From Otatea glauca (lineage: Eukaryota > Streptophyta > Magnoliopsida > Poales > Poaceae), in NCBI GenBank assembly GCA_036346275.1, contig JAYEVK010000156.1, forward strand, positions 1-64,000: a stretch of DNA of 64,000 bases, written 5' to 3'. The notes below the pieces were generated by a model. It saw nothing but the letters and a program-made list of their open reading frames with translations. It ran no database searches and had not been told where the DNA came from. Below are positions 23,055 to 32,427 of this stretch, one piece after another (within the stretch, counting starts at the first letter, position 1; every line of letters begins with the position of its first letter). The position numbers and the translations under genes were made by a program.

Positions 23055-25724
23055 TTACAGGTCCAAGGTTTCCGCGACAGCCGAAGAAGCATCCTTAACT
23101 TCCTCCCAGAGTTCGGCTGCCTGGTCCTCATCCACGTTACAGGCATAGCCATCTTTAATAGCCTTAAGATCCACTCAGGGATAAAGCGACTTGGTGATTG
23201 CTAGAGCCTGGCTAGCGCCATTGGTCGTCGTTTCCTTCAAGAGTATCTTAAGCTCCTTAGGGGCTTCCTCTAGTTGGGAGATGACTTGGTCCTTGCTGAG
23301 CGGCCTCTCGCCTTCGGGATGAAGCAACCTCAGCAGCGGCTCAGAGGCCTCACGAAGCTTGGAGCAAGACGTTTCAAGGGCCTCAACCCTCTCGTTATAA
23401 GCGGCGTATTGCGCCCGCGTCATGAACTTGTAGTCTACAAGCAAAACTGATTATCAAGGACTGCCAAGAAGGCAAAAAAAGACAAGGGAGGGCCAAGCTG
23501 CTGAGCGTACCTTCTAACTCCTTCTTCGACTTCATTTTGGAGGCCTCTGAGACCTTGAGTTGCTCTTGAAGCTTTGCAACAGTGGAATCCCAAGCTGACA
23601 CGGAGATAGGGAAATCAAAAGACCGGACGATTGAACAAGAGCACAGGGTGTTCCAGGAAATATTTACCTCGAAGGGAGCCAACGACGTCTAGCTTCTCCT
23701 GCCACAGGGTTTTCTGCTCTTCCCGCAACACCTGGACCTCTGACCGAAGAACTCGCAGCTCAGCTGCATGTCCAGCCTTGATCTGCTCCAAGTCGGCCAG
23801 ATATTCCTGGCGCGTCCTAACCTCCGGGAGCATCTTTTGGAGGTATTCGAATTTCTGTTCAGAGCGTTCTCCCAATTTCTGTAACCATCGCAGGGGAAGG
23901 TGACAACATGCTAACTGGCACAAGCATGAAGATGATAAGAGTAGTGAAAGTATTACCCGGGCAAGGCGAGCACAAGCGGTGGTATGACTGTAAAAGTCAT
24001 TCCTTTCTTTTTCCTCCTCCGAGTCGTCCATGAACTTCAAGCCGTCTTCCTCATCAACCCACGCGGTTCGCATTATGAGTTGAGGGCGGGCAAGAGTCGA
24101 CGGTACTCGGGAGATCTCTTCACCTCGGGAGATGGGCTCTTGAGCAGCAGGACCCGATGCCAAAGCATGGGGTGTCGGTGAAGGCGACTGGGGCTCGGTT
24201 GGCGCTCCTGTGTCCCCAGGCGAGGCCTCCTCAACCAAGACATGAATGTCCTGGGGCTCAGTTTCTTCAGGGGCCCCGGACGGCGTCTCGACAGGAACAT
24301 CGTACGAAGGATTCCTATAAGAAGAACGATCAGTAAATAAGCAGGCAAAACGCGTCGAATAAGAGTCGATGGGGCATCAAACTTGTCAGACTTCTTTATT
24401 CTCATTGGGGGCTTCTTTCGAGTGGCAGGTCCACTCCCGGAGGGACCACTCGGGGCGCTAAAAACTAGAACCCTGGGCTCCTCCCGACTGCCCGAGTCTC
24501 TCGAAATTGGACTCGGTTGTACCGCGGGCTCGTGGGGAAGGGGAGCCAAAGGCGCTGGGGCTCGTGCTAGCGGTTCCTGAATTTTGGGACCACCAGTTGG
24601 GCGCCGGGGCTTCGCAGGGTCCTTGGCAATCGCTTTCTTCCTCTTCTTAGCGGTGGGGTCTTCGGCCGGGGAGCTCGCAGGTCATTTAAAGGGAGCGCTC
24701 TTATGAACGGGCATCTCCGAGAGAGGCGCGTCACTGAAAAAAGCTAATCGATCCTGGAAAGGAGTGTTAAAATAGTTAAGAGTCATTCAGAGGTGAATGT
24801 GGAAATCTATCAACTAAACTTTCTCACCTCAGGAGGAGGGTTTGATGCAGTGAAGGACTTTGGGCATCTGGTGGTGGACATCTCAACGCTCGGGATGAAA
24901 AAGTCACCTACCCGAGCATATACCTGCTCCTTCGATACTGCTTCGGGCAGTTCCCGGGTCGGATCATCCTTTCCTTCAAATGTGTATCCCAGATGGACTC
25001 GCTCCTTCAGAGGTTGTATCCGGTGAGCAACAAAATGAAGGGCCAGACCAACTCCCGTGAGACCATCTTTCTTTAATTGGTCGATCAGCACCAAGAGGTC
25101 TTGCACCTGATCCATATTGCTAGCATTGGGGGCAGATAGCCAAGAAAGGGACACCTTAGGCCGGCGCCCGACAAAAGAAGGGAGAGCAAGATTAGGATTG
25201 GCACAGTAGAACCACTCCTGGTGCCAGCCTTTATTGGAGGTTTTGAAGGGAATAGCAAAGTAGTTTTTCTTTAACCCCTCCCGCAGCTGAAATCCGGCTC
25301 CCCCAATTAGCTTGGGGTCGCTCTTTGAGGGATAAGGTTTCAGAAGGTAAAAATGGCGAAAGAGATCGAAATGGGAGCAGATGCCTAAGGAAGCCTCACA
25401 GAGGTGAACGAAGAAGGAGATTTGCAAGATGGAATTGGGATTCAAGTTCACCAATTCAATACCATAGAAGAAGAGAAGACCACGAAGAAAGGCGCAGGCA
25501 GGAAGGCCCAGCCCGCGTTGGAAGAAAGATTCAAAAACCACAATCTCTTTAGAACGGGGGGTAGGGATGGATTCACCTACGGCCGGTCGTGCGGAGATCA
25601 AACTCAGGGCTGGAAGAACCCCGTCATCCACCATGGATTGCAACCGCTCCTCCGTTGTGATTGAGGTGGTCCAATCTTGAGGCAAAGGCTGCGAGGAGGT
25701 GACTTTGGAAGAATGAGAAGACAT
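23055..25724 (-). pseudogene. E2 reverse-strand spliced gene, PF04195-type N-terminus plus coiled coil
   Basis: Six exons can be drawn: 25724-24828, 24753-about 24345, 24314-23957, 23878-23668, 23594-23511 and 23434-23055. Most have canonical GT...AG ends (donor GAG|GTGAGA at 24827, acceptor TTTCCAG at 24754, short introns of 75-85 bp). Exon 1 starts MSSHSS and carries the putative gypsy-type transposon domain (FLRGLLFFYGIELVNLNPNS, FVHLCEASLGI, NKGWHQEWFYC). Exons 2-3 are Pro/Ser-rich and basic (KKPPMRIKKSDKF). Exons 4-6 form a coiled coil (QKLGERSEQKFEYLQKML, AKLQEQLKVSEASKMKSK). Two in-frame TGA codons (near 24688 and 23177) replace likely Trp codons, and the donor near 24345 is unclear. 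Function is unknown. Such reverse-strand extra ORFs are known in Tat elements (Grande, RIRE2). Confidence 0.8.
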
Positions 25725-25861
25725 TTTCGGAGAAAAAGATCAACGGCGGCGCAAAGATGCAAGCGCAACAGCAGTTAACCCTAGCGGCGGAGGAGTCAGA
25801 GAGACAAGGAAGCAGAAGGGGCAGGAGTGCGCGATGGGAAAAATGAACCATCGGCTTAGTC

Positions 25862-25867
25862 TTTAAA
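25862..25867 (-). promoter_or_regulatory. possible TATA-like element of the E2 reverse-strand gene
   Basis: TTTAAA in CCCTTTAAAGACT, about 138 bp upstream of the ATG at 25724. Between them lies a CT-rich leader with TAGGGTTAAC, like plant 5' UTRs. Weak by itself. Confidence 0.35.
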
Positions 25868-26099
25868 GGGGGGAAAAATCAGGTTTTCGCTGAACTGGCG
25901 GGAAAAGATTGCAGAACACCTCACCCTGCCCTATGCTTCGTAATGATTTGCTAGCCCGCCGTCCTGACATACGGAGGTAGTCGTGGTTTGACCAAGTCAT
26001 ATTTGGGACACGTTGCTCCCCACGACGGGATGTTTAACCACTTATCGGACTAATCGAGACGTGGATGCCCTCCAGTTTGGATTAAAAATATCTTCTTGT

Positions 26100-26790
26100 G
26101 ATATGCCCCATGTTGGGTCGCTAGGTGGTTACCGCATGACGGAATCATATATCACGAGTTGAGCCTGATAAGGCACGGTTCCAATGGTATGCCCCAAGAT
26201 GGGTCGATAAGCTGTGCATCGTAATGAACGAGTACGGATACCGTTCGAATAAACCTTGATATTTCCCAAGTCAGACCAGAGCTATATCCTACACCAGTCG
26301 GATATGGGTATCACTCAGCCATGAGCCAAGAAAATCCTTATACGCTCCAAGTCGAGCCTAAGCTATATCCTACAGCAATCGGATATGGGTATCACTCGAC
26401 CAAGAGCCACGCATGTATGGTACGCTCCAAGTCGAGCCCAAGCTATATTCTACGCCAGTTGGATATAGGTATCATTCGGCCATGAACCAAGAAAGTCATG
26501 ATACGCTCCAAGCCGAGCCTAAGCTGCATCCTACAGCAGTCGGATATGGGTATCACTCGGCCTAGAGCCACGAGAATATGATATGTCCCAAGTCAGACCA
26601 GAGTTATATCCTACAGCAGTCGGATATAGGTATCGCTCGGCCAAGAGCCACGCAAATCCTAATATGTCCCAAGTTAGACCTAAAATATATCCTGCGACGG
26701 TTGGATGCGAATATCACTCGACCAAAGAGCCATGCAGCTTCGATATACCCCAAGCTGGGTCAAAGCTATGTCAAGCGACAATCATGGAAA
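26100..26790 (+). repeat. ~80 bp tandem array in E2 3' region
   Basis: The phrase (C)TATATCCTAC...GTCGGATATGGGTATCACTCGGCC recurs with a near-constant period. TATATCC-equivalents start at 26283, 26364, 26444, 26525, 26605, 26686 and 26767 (steps of 80-81). Two more degenerate units lie before 26283. Unit lengths are regular but sequences are diverged, with CCAAG and GAGCC as further anchors. Tat elements often carry hypervariable tandem repeats between the coding region and the 3' LTR. Confidence 0.88.
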
Positions 26791-26868
26791 ACACTTGAAA
26801 AGGTATTTCTTTATTATATTCCTCGGGCATTATGCCTGGGAAAATGTTTTCTTACATTTACATAAATA

Positions 26869-27063
26869 TTACACCTCTCCGCGGTGAACACGTCCAAGCG
26901 CCTCCACGAGAGCGTCCCTAGCCCTTTGAAGGATGGGGAAGATCTCGAGGAAGGCATCGATGGCGGCACAGTCGAGGGCGACGGCTTCTTCTTCCGCCCA
27001 TTCGGCCATGGCAAGGTCGAAGGACGCCCACACCTCGACGAGTTCAGGGTCTCGGCCGTCCAT
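26869..27063 (-). CDS. E2 small reverse-strand ORF, 64 aa, acidic
   Basis: Starts MDGRDPELVEVWASF at 27063 and ends at 26869, with no internal stop. It is acidic and helical (FDLAMAEWAEEEAVALDCAA, LEIFPILQRARDALVEALGR), probably one or two amphipathic helices. A canonical TATA box lies about 83 bp upstream on the same strand, with a short GC-poor leader between. It lies upstream of the reverse-strand PF04195-type gene, separated by the tandem array. No family recognised. It could be a separate small protein or the first exon of a longer transcript. Confidence 0.55.
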   Translation of the reverse strand: MDGRDPELVEVWASFDLAMAEWAEEEAVALDCAAIDAFLEIFPILQRARDALVEALGRVHRGEV

Positions 27064-27145
27064 GAAGATCCTTCGGGAAGAAGGTGGAGCTCGGAGCAGG
27101 AAGATGGAGGACTAAGTGTGAGAGAAATCTAAAAGCGCTGGCTCA

Positions 27146-27155
27146 CCTTTTATAG
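27146..27155 (-). promoter_or_regulatory. TATA box for the small reverse-strand ORF of E2
   Basis: CTATAAAAGG on the minus strand. It would place a start site near 27120 and give a leader of about 55 nt before the ATG at 27063. Confidence 0.6.
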
Positions 27156-27459
27156 CTAATATCGCAAGGTTGAAGTAAATGCGAAGATGTAAAGACATCA
27201 GAAGCCGAGGAGACCTAGAGTTAAGATAGTTCAGAAGCCAAAGAGGTTTTGGAAAAAGAATTGACTCAAGAGGTCAAAACAACTTCGAAGACTGTCCGGG
27301 GTTATATTCGAGTCTTTCATAATCCCCTTGTTGCAAAGAAAAGCATTCAAATCAAAGAAGAAACCAGTCAGAGGTTTATGCTAGAAGCTGAAAGCGCAGA
27401 TCAAAGTTGAGTCCCAGATAAAGATATAGCAACCGGATCATGAATCACTCAGGGGCTAC
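27156..27459 (+). other. E2 pre-LTR spacer and polypurine tract
   Basis: No gene seen. It ends with AGGGGCTAC at 27451-27459, directly before the LTR start TGTGG, which serves as the polypurine tract. Confidence 0.75.
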
Positions 27460-27964
27460 TGTGGAATATATGAAACCAGGTGTCTTCATAACTGGCCTAG
27501 AAATGCCTGAGGGAGAGACAGGGCCCAATGGAAGGCCCAGAGGATGACCTCCACGCCAAGCCTTGCTACCGTCCGGAAGGGGATACATCCAAGAGACAGT
27601 TGAACATATATTTAGATATAAGAGATACGGTTATAATCCGAGTTGTTAGCAGAGTAAGATAAAGATGTAAACTCTATCCTGTAACAGATTAGTATCCAAT
27701 AACTGATCGGAATCTCTTAACCGATCGGGACTCTGTAAACCGCCCCACCCCCACTATATAAGGGAGAGGGTGGGCAACAACAGAGATAACGAGCACACGA
27801 GCAATCGTAGATCCAAGAGATCCACATAATCCCAACACACACGACTAGGGTATTACCTCCTCCGTCGAGGGCCTGAACCTATCTAAACCTTAGTCTTGTG
27901 CGACCTTCGAGTTTGAGATATAGCGCATGTCCCATAAATTTATTGCCGACTACAAAAGTCGACA
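27460..27964 (+). repeat. E2 3' LTR (505 bp)
   Basis: Starts TGTGGAATATATG and ends AAAAGTCGACA. Its TATA box TATATAAG is at 27755-27762, following a CCGCCCCACCCCC block. The LTRs of E4 share the same layout and many blocks (GTAAACTCTATCCT, GACCTTCGAGTTTGAGAT, TTGCCGACTACAAAAGTCGA). That makes E4 a relative of E2. Confidence 0.9.
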
Positions 27965-27965
27965 G

Positions 27966-28202
27966 CTAATAGTCACTGTCTTCTGAAGAAGATGAGGAAT
28001 CATAATGCACTGGCTATTTTCTTCTTTTTGGTGGTTTAGTGGTAGTTACTTTCTTCAGCACTCTACCAGGTTGGTGAGTATCTTCTATGTGTACTGGTTG
28101 CTGAGGTTGACTAGAGCTATCTATGCTAGCTTTCTTTTTCCTTTTAACATTATTAGCAATTTTCTCAAGAAAACCTCTTTTGGCTGGATTCTTTGACCTC
28201 AT
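27966..28202 (-). pseudogene. E5 short basic ORF downstream of pol (possible extra/env-like ORF)
   Basis: Starts MRSKNPAKRGFLEKIANNVK and is lysine-rich with a KRKKK cluster. An in-frame TAG interrupts it near 28014 (probably a Gln CAG codon changed), after which the same frame continues with a Ser/Asp tail (YDSSSSSEDSDY) to a TAG at 27966-27968. E2 begins one base beyond the target site, so a longer original ORF may have been cut. Some SIRE elements carry an extra or env-like ORF here, but I do not recognise this one. It has no signal peptide or membrane segment. Confidence 0.45.
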
Positions 28203-29382
28203 CTTGACTAAGATTTCTTCTCAAGTAGAAAGACTGAATTGACCTTGTTGACAACAACTGAAGAACATCAGGATCCTAGGAGCAATGTCTTGAGCAATCA
28301 GGAGCACTGTTGTCAATCACCAAGTCAAGATGTGCTTCGGTGAAGAGATGAACTTGTGCTCAAGAGAATGTTGCGAGAGGATTGATGAGGTGCAAGAAAG
28401 CTTGAAAAATTTCTGAAGAAGGTGTAGGTATAAATATCACAAGTTCCCAAGAGTAAAGTCAGGAAGCTACTGCAGTAATTGGAATACGGACAAACGAGGG
28501 AAAGTAACGACTGCAACTGCCTTATTTTGAGGAGGTTTCTTTATGAAAGGGTAGTTGGGAACTAGGGAATCCAAGAAATAAGGTTACCAATTTAGACAGG
28601 TTTGGCAGGGAGAAGTCCTGAGAATAGATGAGATTTTGACGTGATTAGCAAGGATAAGTGCCTTTTTAAGATTGAGAGGAACACGGTTTGAAAAAGATAA
28701 GTACAGAGATAAGAGAGCTATTGTCGTACGTGCCCCGGACTGCTTTTCTGTTACAACAGATAACCTTCCATCTACGCCGGACCGAGTCCGTATAAAGGAA
28801 TACTTGGTCCGCCGTAGTTGGAAGCCTCTCGGTTTACTTAGTTACAGTTAATGCAACAGTCCGTGGTACATGGACAATTTTTCTGAACCGGAAAAATACA
28901 AATATAACTAAACTTCTTAAAGATTTTTAGAGATCCCCTTTTTTTAAGAATAACACATAAATTGGTAGAGGGATCTTAGAATAATCTTATGATCAAGATC
29001 AATCAACTAATAAACTCAGGAGACGTTGAAGTCCAAAGGAAATATATGTGCCCTAGTTTTCATAAGAGCATGAGTATGATTAACTTAAGCTCAAAGAAAA
29101 GACTCAAGTGCTGAATAATTTAGGTTTTCAATATTTTATATAAGTATTTCCTTCTGAAGCTTACTTAACCTAATTACTGTGTTTTAGGAAAGTATAATAT
29201 AGTAATAGAGAAAGGGAAGGCTTTCAGCAGCAATTTTATGACTTTTAGTTTTCAAGTGAACTTTTATTTAGAATATAGTCCTATTATTACTTCAGCCCTG
29301 GTAATTACTTTGTTCACATATAGGTAGCAAGATATTCATAGCAAGCAGACTTGACTCCCCCTTAGTGTGTCATTCCAAGGAA
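28203..29382 (-). other. E5 region between pol and the short ORF
   Basis: No coding region seen. It contains a polypurine-like AAGGGGGAG (minus strand, about 29355-29363) right after pol, then AT-rich sequence. One palindrome of the E5 LTR type is at 28773-28817, with half copies nearby. A TATA-like TATTTATA (minus strand, near 28433-28440) lies about 230 bp upstream of the short ORF. Confidence 0.6.
28773..28817. repeat. palindrome of the E5 LTR type inside E5
   Basis: Arms ACGCCGGACCGAGT and ACTTGGTCCGCCGT flank a 17-base centre. It is the same arm sequence as the array at 35511-36190. Half copies (CCCCGGACTG near 28733, CAGTCCGTGGTACATGG near 28857) lie either side. Confidence 0.8.
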
Positions 29383-30995
29383 TCAGGCAACATTTGAAGA
29401 AGCAAGAATGTTCAGTTCATTTCTCAATTTAGAAAATCTGGCCTCATCAAGTGGTTTAGTGAAAATATCAGCCAATTGATCCTCAGTCCTGACGTGACTA
29501 AGCATAATATCACCTTTAGCAACATGATCACGTATGAAGTGATGTCTAATTTCAATATGCTTAGTTCTAGAATGCTGGACTGGGTTGTTGGCTATTTTCA
29601 CTGCACTTTCATTATCACACAACAGAGGCACATTTTCAAACATAATACCATAATCCAAAAATGTTTGTTTAATAAAAAGAATTTGAGCACAACAACTGCC
29701 TACAACAACAATTTTAGCCTCAGCAGTTGAAAGTGCTACTGAATTTTGTTTCTTTGAACACCAAGATACTAAAGATCTTCCAAGTAAGTGACAACCCCCA
29801 GAGGTGCTTTTTCGATCAACCTTGCATCCGGTATAATCAGAATCTGAATAGCCAAGAAGTTCAAAAGAAGCACCTTTTGGGTACCACAAGCCAAAACATG
29901 GAGTATGCTTTAAGTATCTAAAAATCCTTTTTACTGCACTAAGATGTACTTCTTTAGGTGCAGCTTGAAATCTAGCACACATGCATACACTAAACATGAT
30001 GTCTAGCCTAGATGTTGTGAAATAGAGTAAGGAGCCTATCATAGATCTAAACAATTTCTTATCAACAGACTTACCTCCCACATCTTGATCAAGATGTGTA
30101 TTGGTTGCCATAGGAGTTTCGAGAGGCTTGCATTCTTCCAGATTAAAGCGTTTGAGAAGGTTTTTAGTATACTTTTCTTGTGAAATAAAAGTCCCTTCCT
30201 TCAATTGCTTGACTTGAAATCCTAGAAAGAATGTAAGCTCTCCCATCATTGACATTTCAAATTCTCTAGCCATTTGATTACTGAATTCCTTTCACAGAGA
30301 GAGATTAGTACTTCCAAAGATAATATCATCAACATAAATTTCGCAAATCATTAAGTACCATTGAAGTCTTTTGGAAACAGTGTTGGATCAACCTTCCCAA
30401 TTTAAAAATTCTTTCCTAGTAGAGAGTCTCTAAGGCACTCATATCATGCCCTGGGGGCTTGTTTTAAACCATATAGTGCCTTGAACAACTTATATACATG
30501 ATTGGGAAATTTTATATCTTCAAAACCAGGAGGTTGTGCAACATATACAATTTCTTCAATGATTCCATTAAGAAAAGCACTTTTAATATCCATTTGAAAA
30601 AGAGTAATATTGAAATGACATGCAAAGGCTAGAAGGAACCGTATGGCTTCAAGTCGAGCTACAGGTGCATAAGTTTCTCCATAGTCCAAGCCTTCAACTT
30701 GAGTGTATCCTTGAGCTACCAGCCTTGCTTTATTGCGTGTGACCACACCATTTTCATCTTGTTTATTTCTAAAAACCCACTTTGTTCCAATGACATTATG
30801 ATCTGTAGGTCTTTCCACCAAGTTCCAAACTTTGTTTCTTTCAAAGTTGTTGAGCTCTTCTTCCATTGCCATAATCCAGTCAGCATCCTTCAAAGCTTCA
30901 TCTACTGGGCTCAACACATGAAACAAAGGAGTAATGTTCACAAAAAGAATTTGGTCCTCCATCCTTCTTTTCATCCTCTTCGAGTTGTGATCCAT
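29383..30995 (-). pseudogene. pol: E5 reverse transcriptase-RNase H (broken in the middle)
   Basis: 30995-30444 is open and carries VIGTKWVFRNKQDENGVVTR, QMDIKSAFLNGIIEE and LYGLKQAPR. The catalytic YVDD is encoded at 30325-30336 in a different frame, inside a short damaged stretch (30274-30443). 30273-29383 is open for 296 codons with the end of RT (MSMMGELTFFLGFQVKQL) and RNase H (SDSDYTGCKVDRKSTSGGCH, LCDNESAVKIANNP, LADIFTKPL). Only the YVDD-containing stretch separates two long clean frames, so few indels disable it. Confidence 0.9.
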
Positions 30996-31004
30996 CTTGA
31001 GGTA

Positions 31005-32415
31005 CTATTGACATTGTTGGTAGATCATCTTTGTCTTTTTGGGCTTGATCTCACCAATTTCCATTTTCTTCATAGATTCTCTTAGAGCTTCTTCTCCTAC
31101 ATCAGCTAGATTCTCATGCTCACCTTGTGAGCCATTAGATTCATCAAACTTAACATCATAGGTTTCATCTACTAAACCAATTGAATTATTGAAAACTCTA
31201 TAAGCTTTGGATTTAGAAGAGTAACCTAGCATGATACTTGTATACACCTCTTTTGAAATTTACCTAAGTGTGTTCTCTTTTTATAGATGTATACCTTGCA
31301 TCCAAACACACTAAAATATGTGATATTAGGTTTTCTTCCTACCAGAAGCTCATATGAGGTCTTCCTGAGAAGTCGGTGAAGATAGAGCCTGTTGATCGCA
31401 TGACATGCAGTGTTGATGGCTTCAACCCAGAAAGCATTAGGAGTGTTATACTCATCCAACATTGTCCTTGCCATTTCTATGAGAGTTCTATTTTTCCTTT
31501 CAACCACACCATTCTGTTGAGGAGTGTATGTGGCTGAAAGTTCATGCTTTATACCTAACTCATCACAGTATTCAACAATGTTAGTATTGACAAATTCAGA
31601 TCCATTATCACTTCTAATCTTCTTAAAAGGACAGTCAAATTCATTTTGAGCCCTTTTCGAAAAAATTTTAAAAAATTTCCAACTTCACTTTTGTTTGGCA
31701 AAAAGAATACCCATGTGAATCTAGAGAAATCATCCACAATTACAAGGCAGTATGAGTTGCCACCTATACTTGCATATGAGGTAGGACCAAAAACATCCAT
31801 ATGCAGAAGTTCTAGAGGCCTAGTAGTGGACATGGCGTTTTTAGCAGGATGAGAGTTAGCTACTTGCTTGCCAGTTTGACAAGCACTACAAAGTTTATCC
31901 TTTTCAAATTTAACATCCTTTAGGCCCACTACTAGCTCATTTTTGAAAAGCTTTTTGAGATTAGACATACCCACATGCCCAAGTCGTCTGTGCCAAAGCC
32001 AACCAAGTGAAACTTTAGCAAGCAGACAAGTTGAAATGCATGAGTTAGAATTAAAATCAACAAGGTAGAGATTTTGAAATCTGAAACCTTTAAAAATAAG
32101 CTTTTCATCTTTGTAAAGTACTGCTACCCCGTCAATGGAAAAGGTACAATGAAATCCTAAATCACAAAGTTGAGCAACAGACAATAGATTAAAATTTAAA
32201 GAATCGACCAGTAATACATTTTCAATAGAGTGATCATTTGAGATAGCTATCTTACCATTTCCCTTTACCTTTCTTTTACTGTTATCTCCAAATGTGATTT
32301 TGTAACTTGGATCACTCTCTTTTTCAACTGAGGTGAATATTCTTGAGGTGCCGGTCATGTATTGTGTGCAGCCATTATCAATAACCCAGTGCAGGCCACC
32401 ACTCTTGTAGTTCAC
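31005..32415 (-). pseudogene. pol: E5 protease and integrase (broken)
   Basis: 32415-31555 is a 286-codon frame. The protease active site reads D-N-G (HWVIDNGCTQYMTG, about 32374-32379) where D-S/T-G is required, so the protease would be inactive as read. The GAG-pre-integrase region follows (WLWHRRLGHVGMSNLKKLF, CSACQTGKQV), then the integrase core start (ELLHMDVFGPTSYAS, VIVDDFSRFTWVFFLP). The frame then shifts before the second catalytic Asp. 31507-31226 continues with VERKNRTLIEMARTML, which holds the catalytic Glu, and FGCKVYIYKK. 31247-31005 is the link to RT. Confidence 0.88.
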
Positions 32416-32427
32416 CTAAAAGAGTGT

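Larger units (their letters stand above)
8042..27964 (+). mobile_element. E2: Tat-like Ty3/Gypsy LTR retrotransposon, 3' two-thirds, interrupted by E3
   Basis: Coding continues from RT/RNase H at 8042-8275 across the E3 insertion into RNase H and integrase at 21052-22795. Then follow a reverse-strand spliced gene, a tandem array, a small reverse-strand ORF and a 505 bp LTR ending at 27964. The 5' part (LTR, gag, protease, most of RT) lies left of E1, outside the window. The RNase H-integrase-spacer layout with a PF04195-type reverse-strand gene is characteristic of grass Tat elements such as RIRE2 and Grande. E2 is inserted in E5, because E5 sequence resumes at 27965. Confidence 0.88.

Noticed and set aside
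25325..25664. Plus-strand ORFs opposite the PF04195-type exon
   Set aside because: Shadow frames; conserved residues and splice sites support the minus strand.
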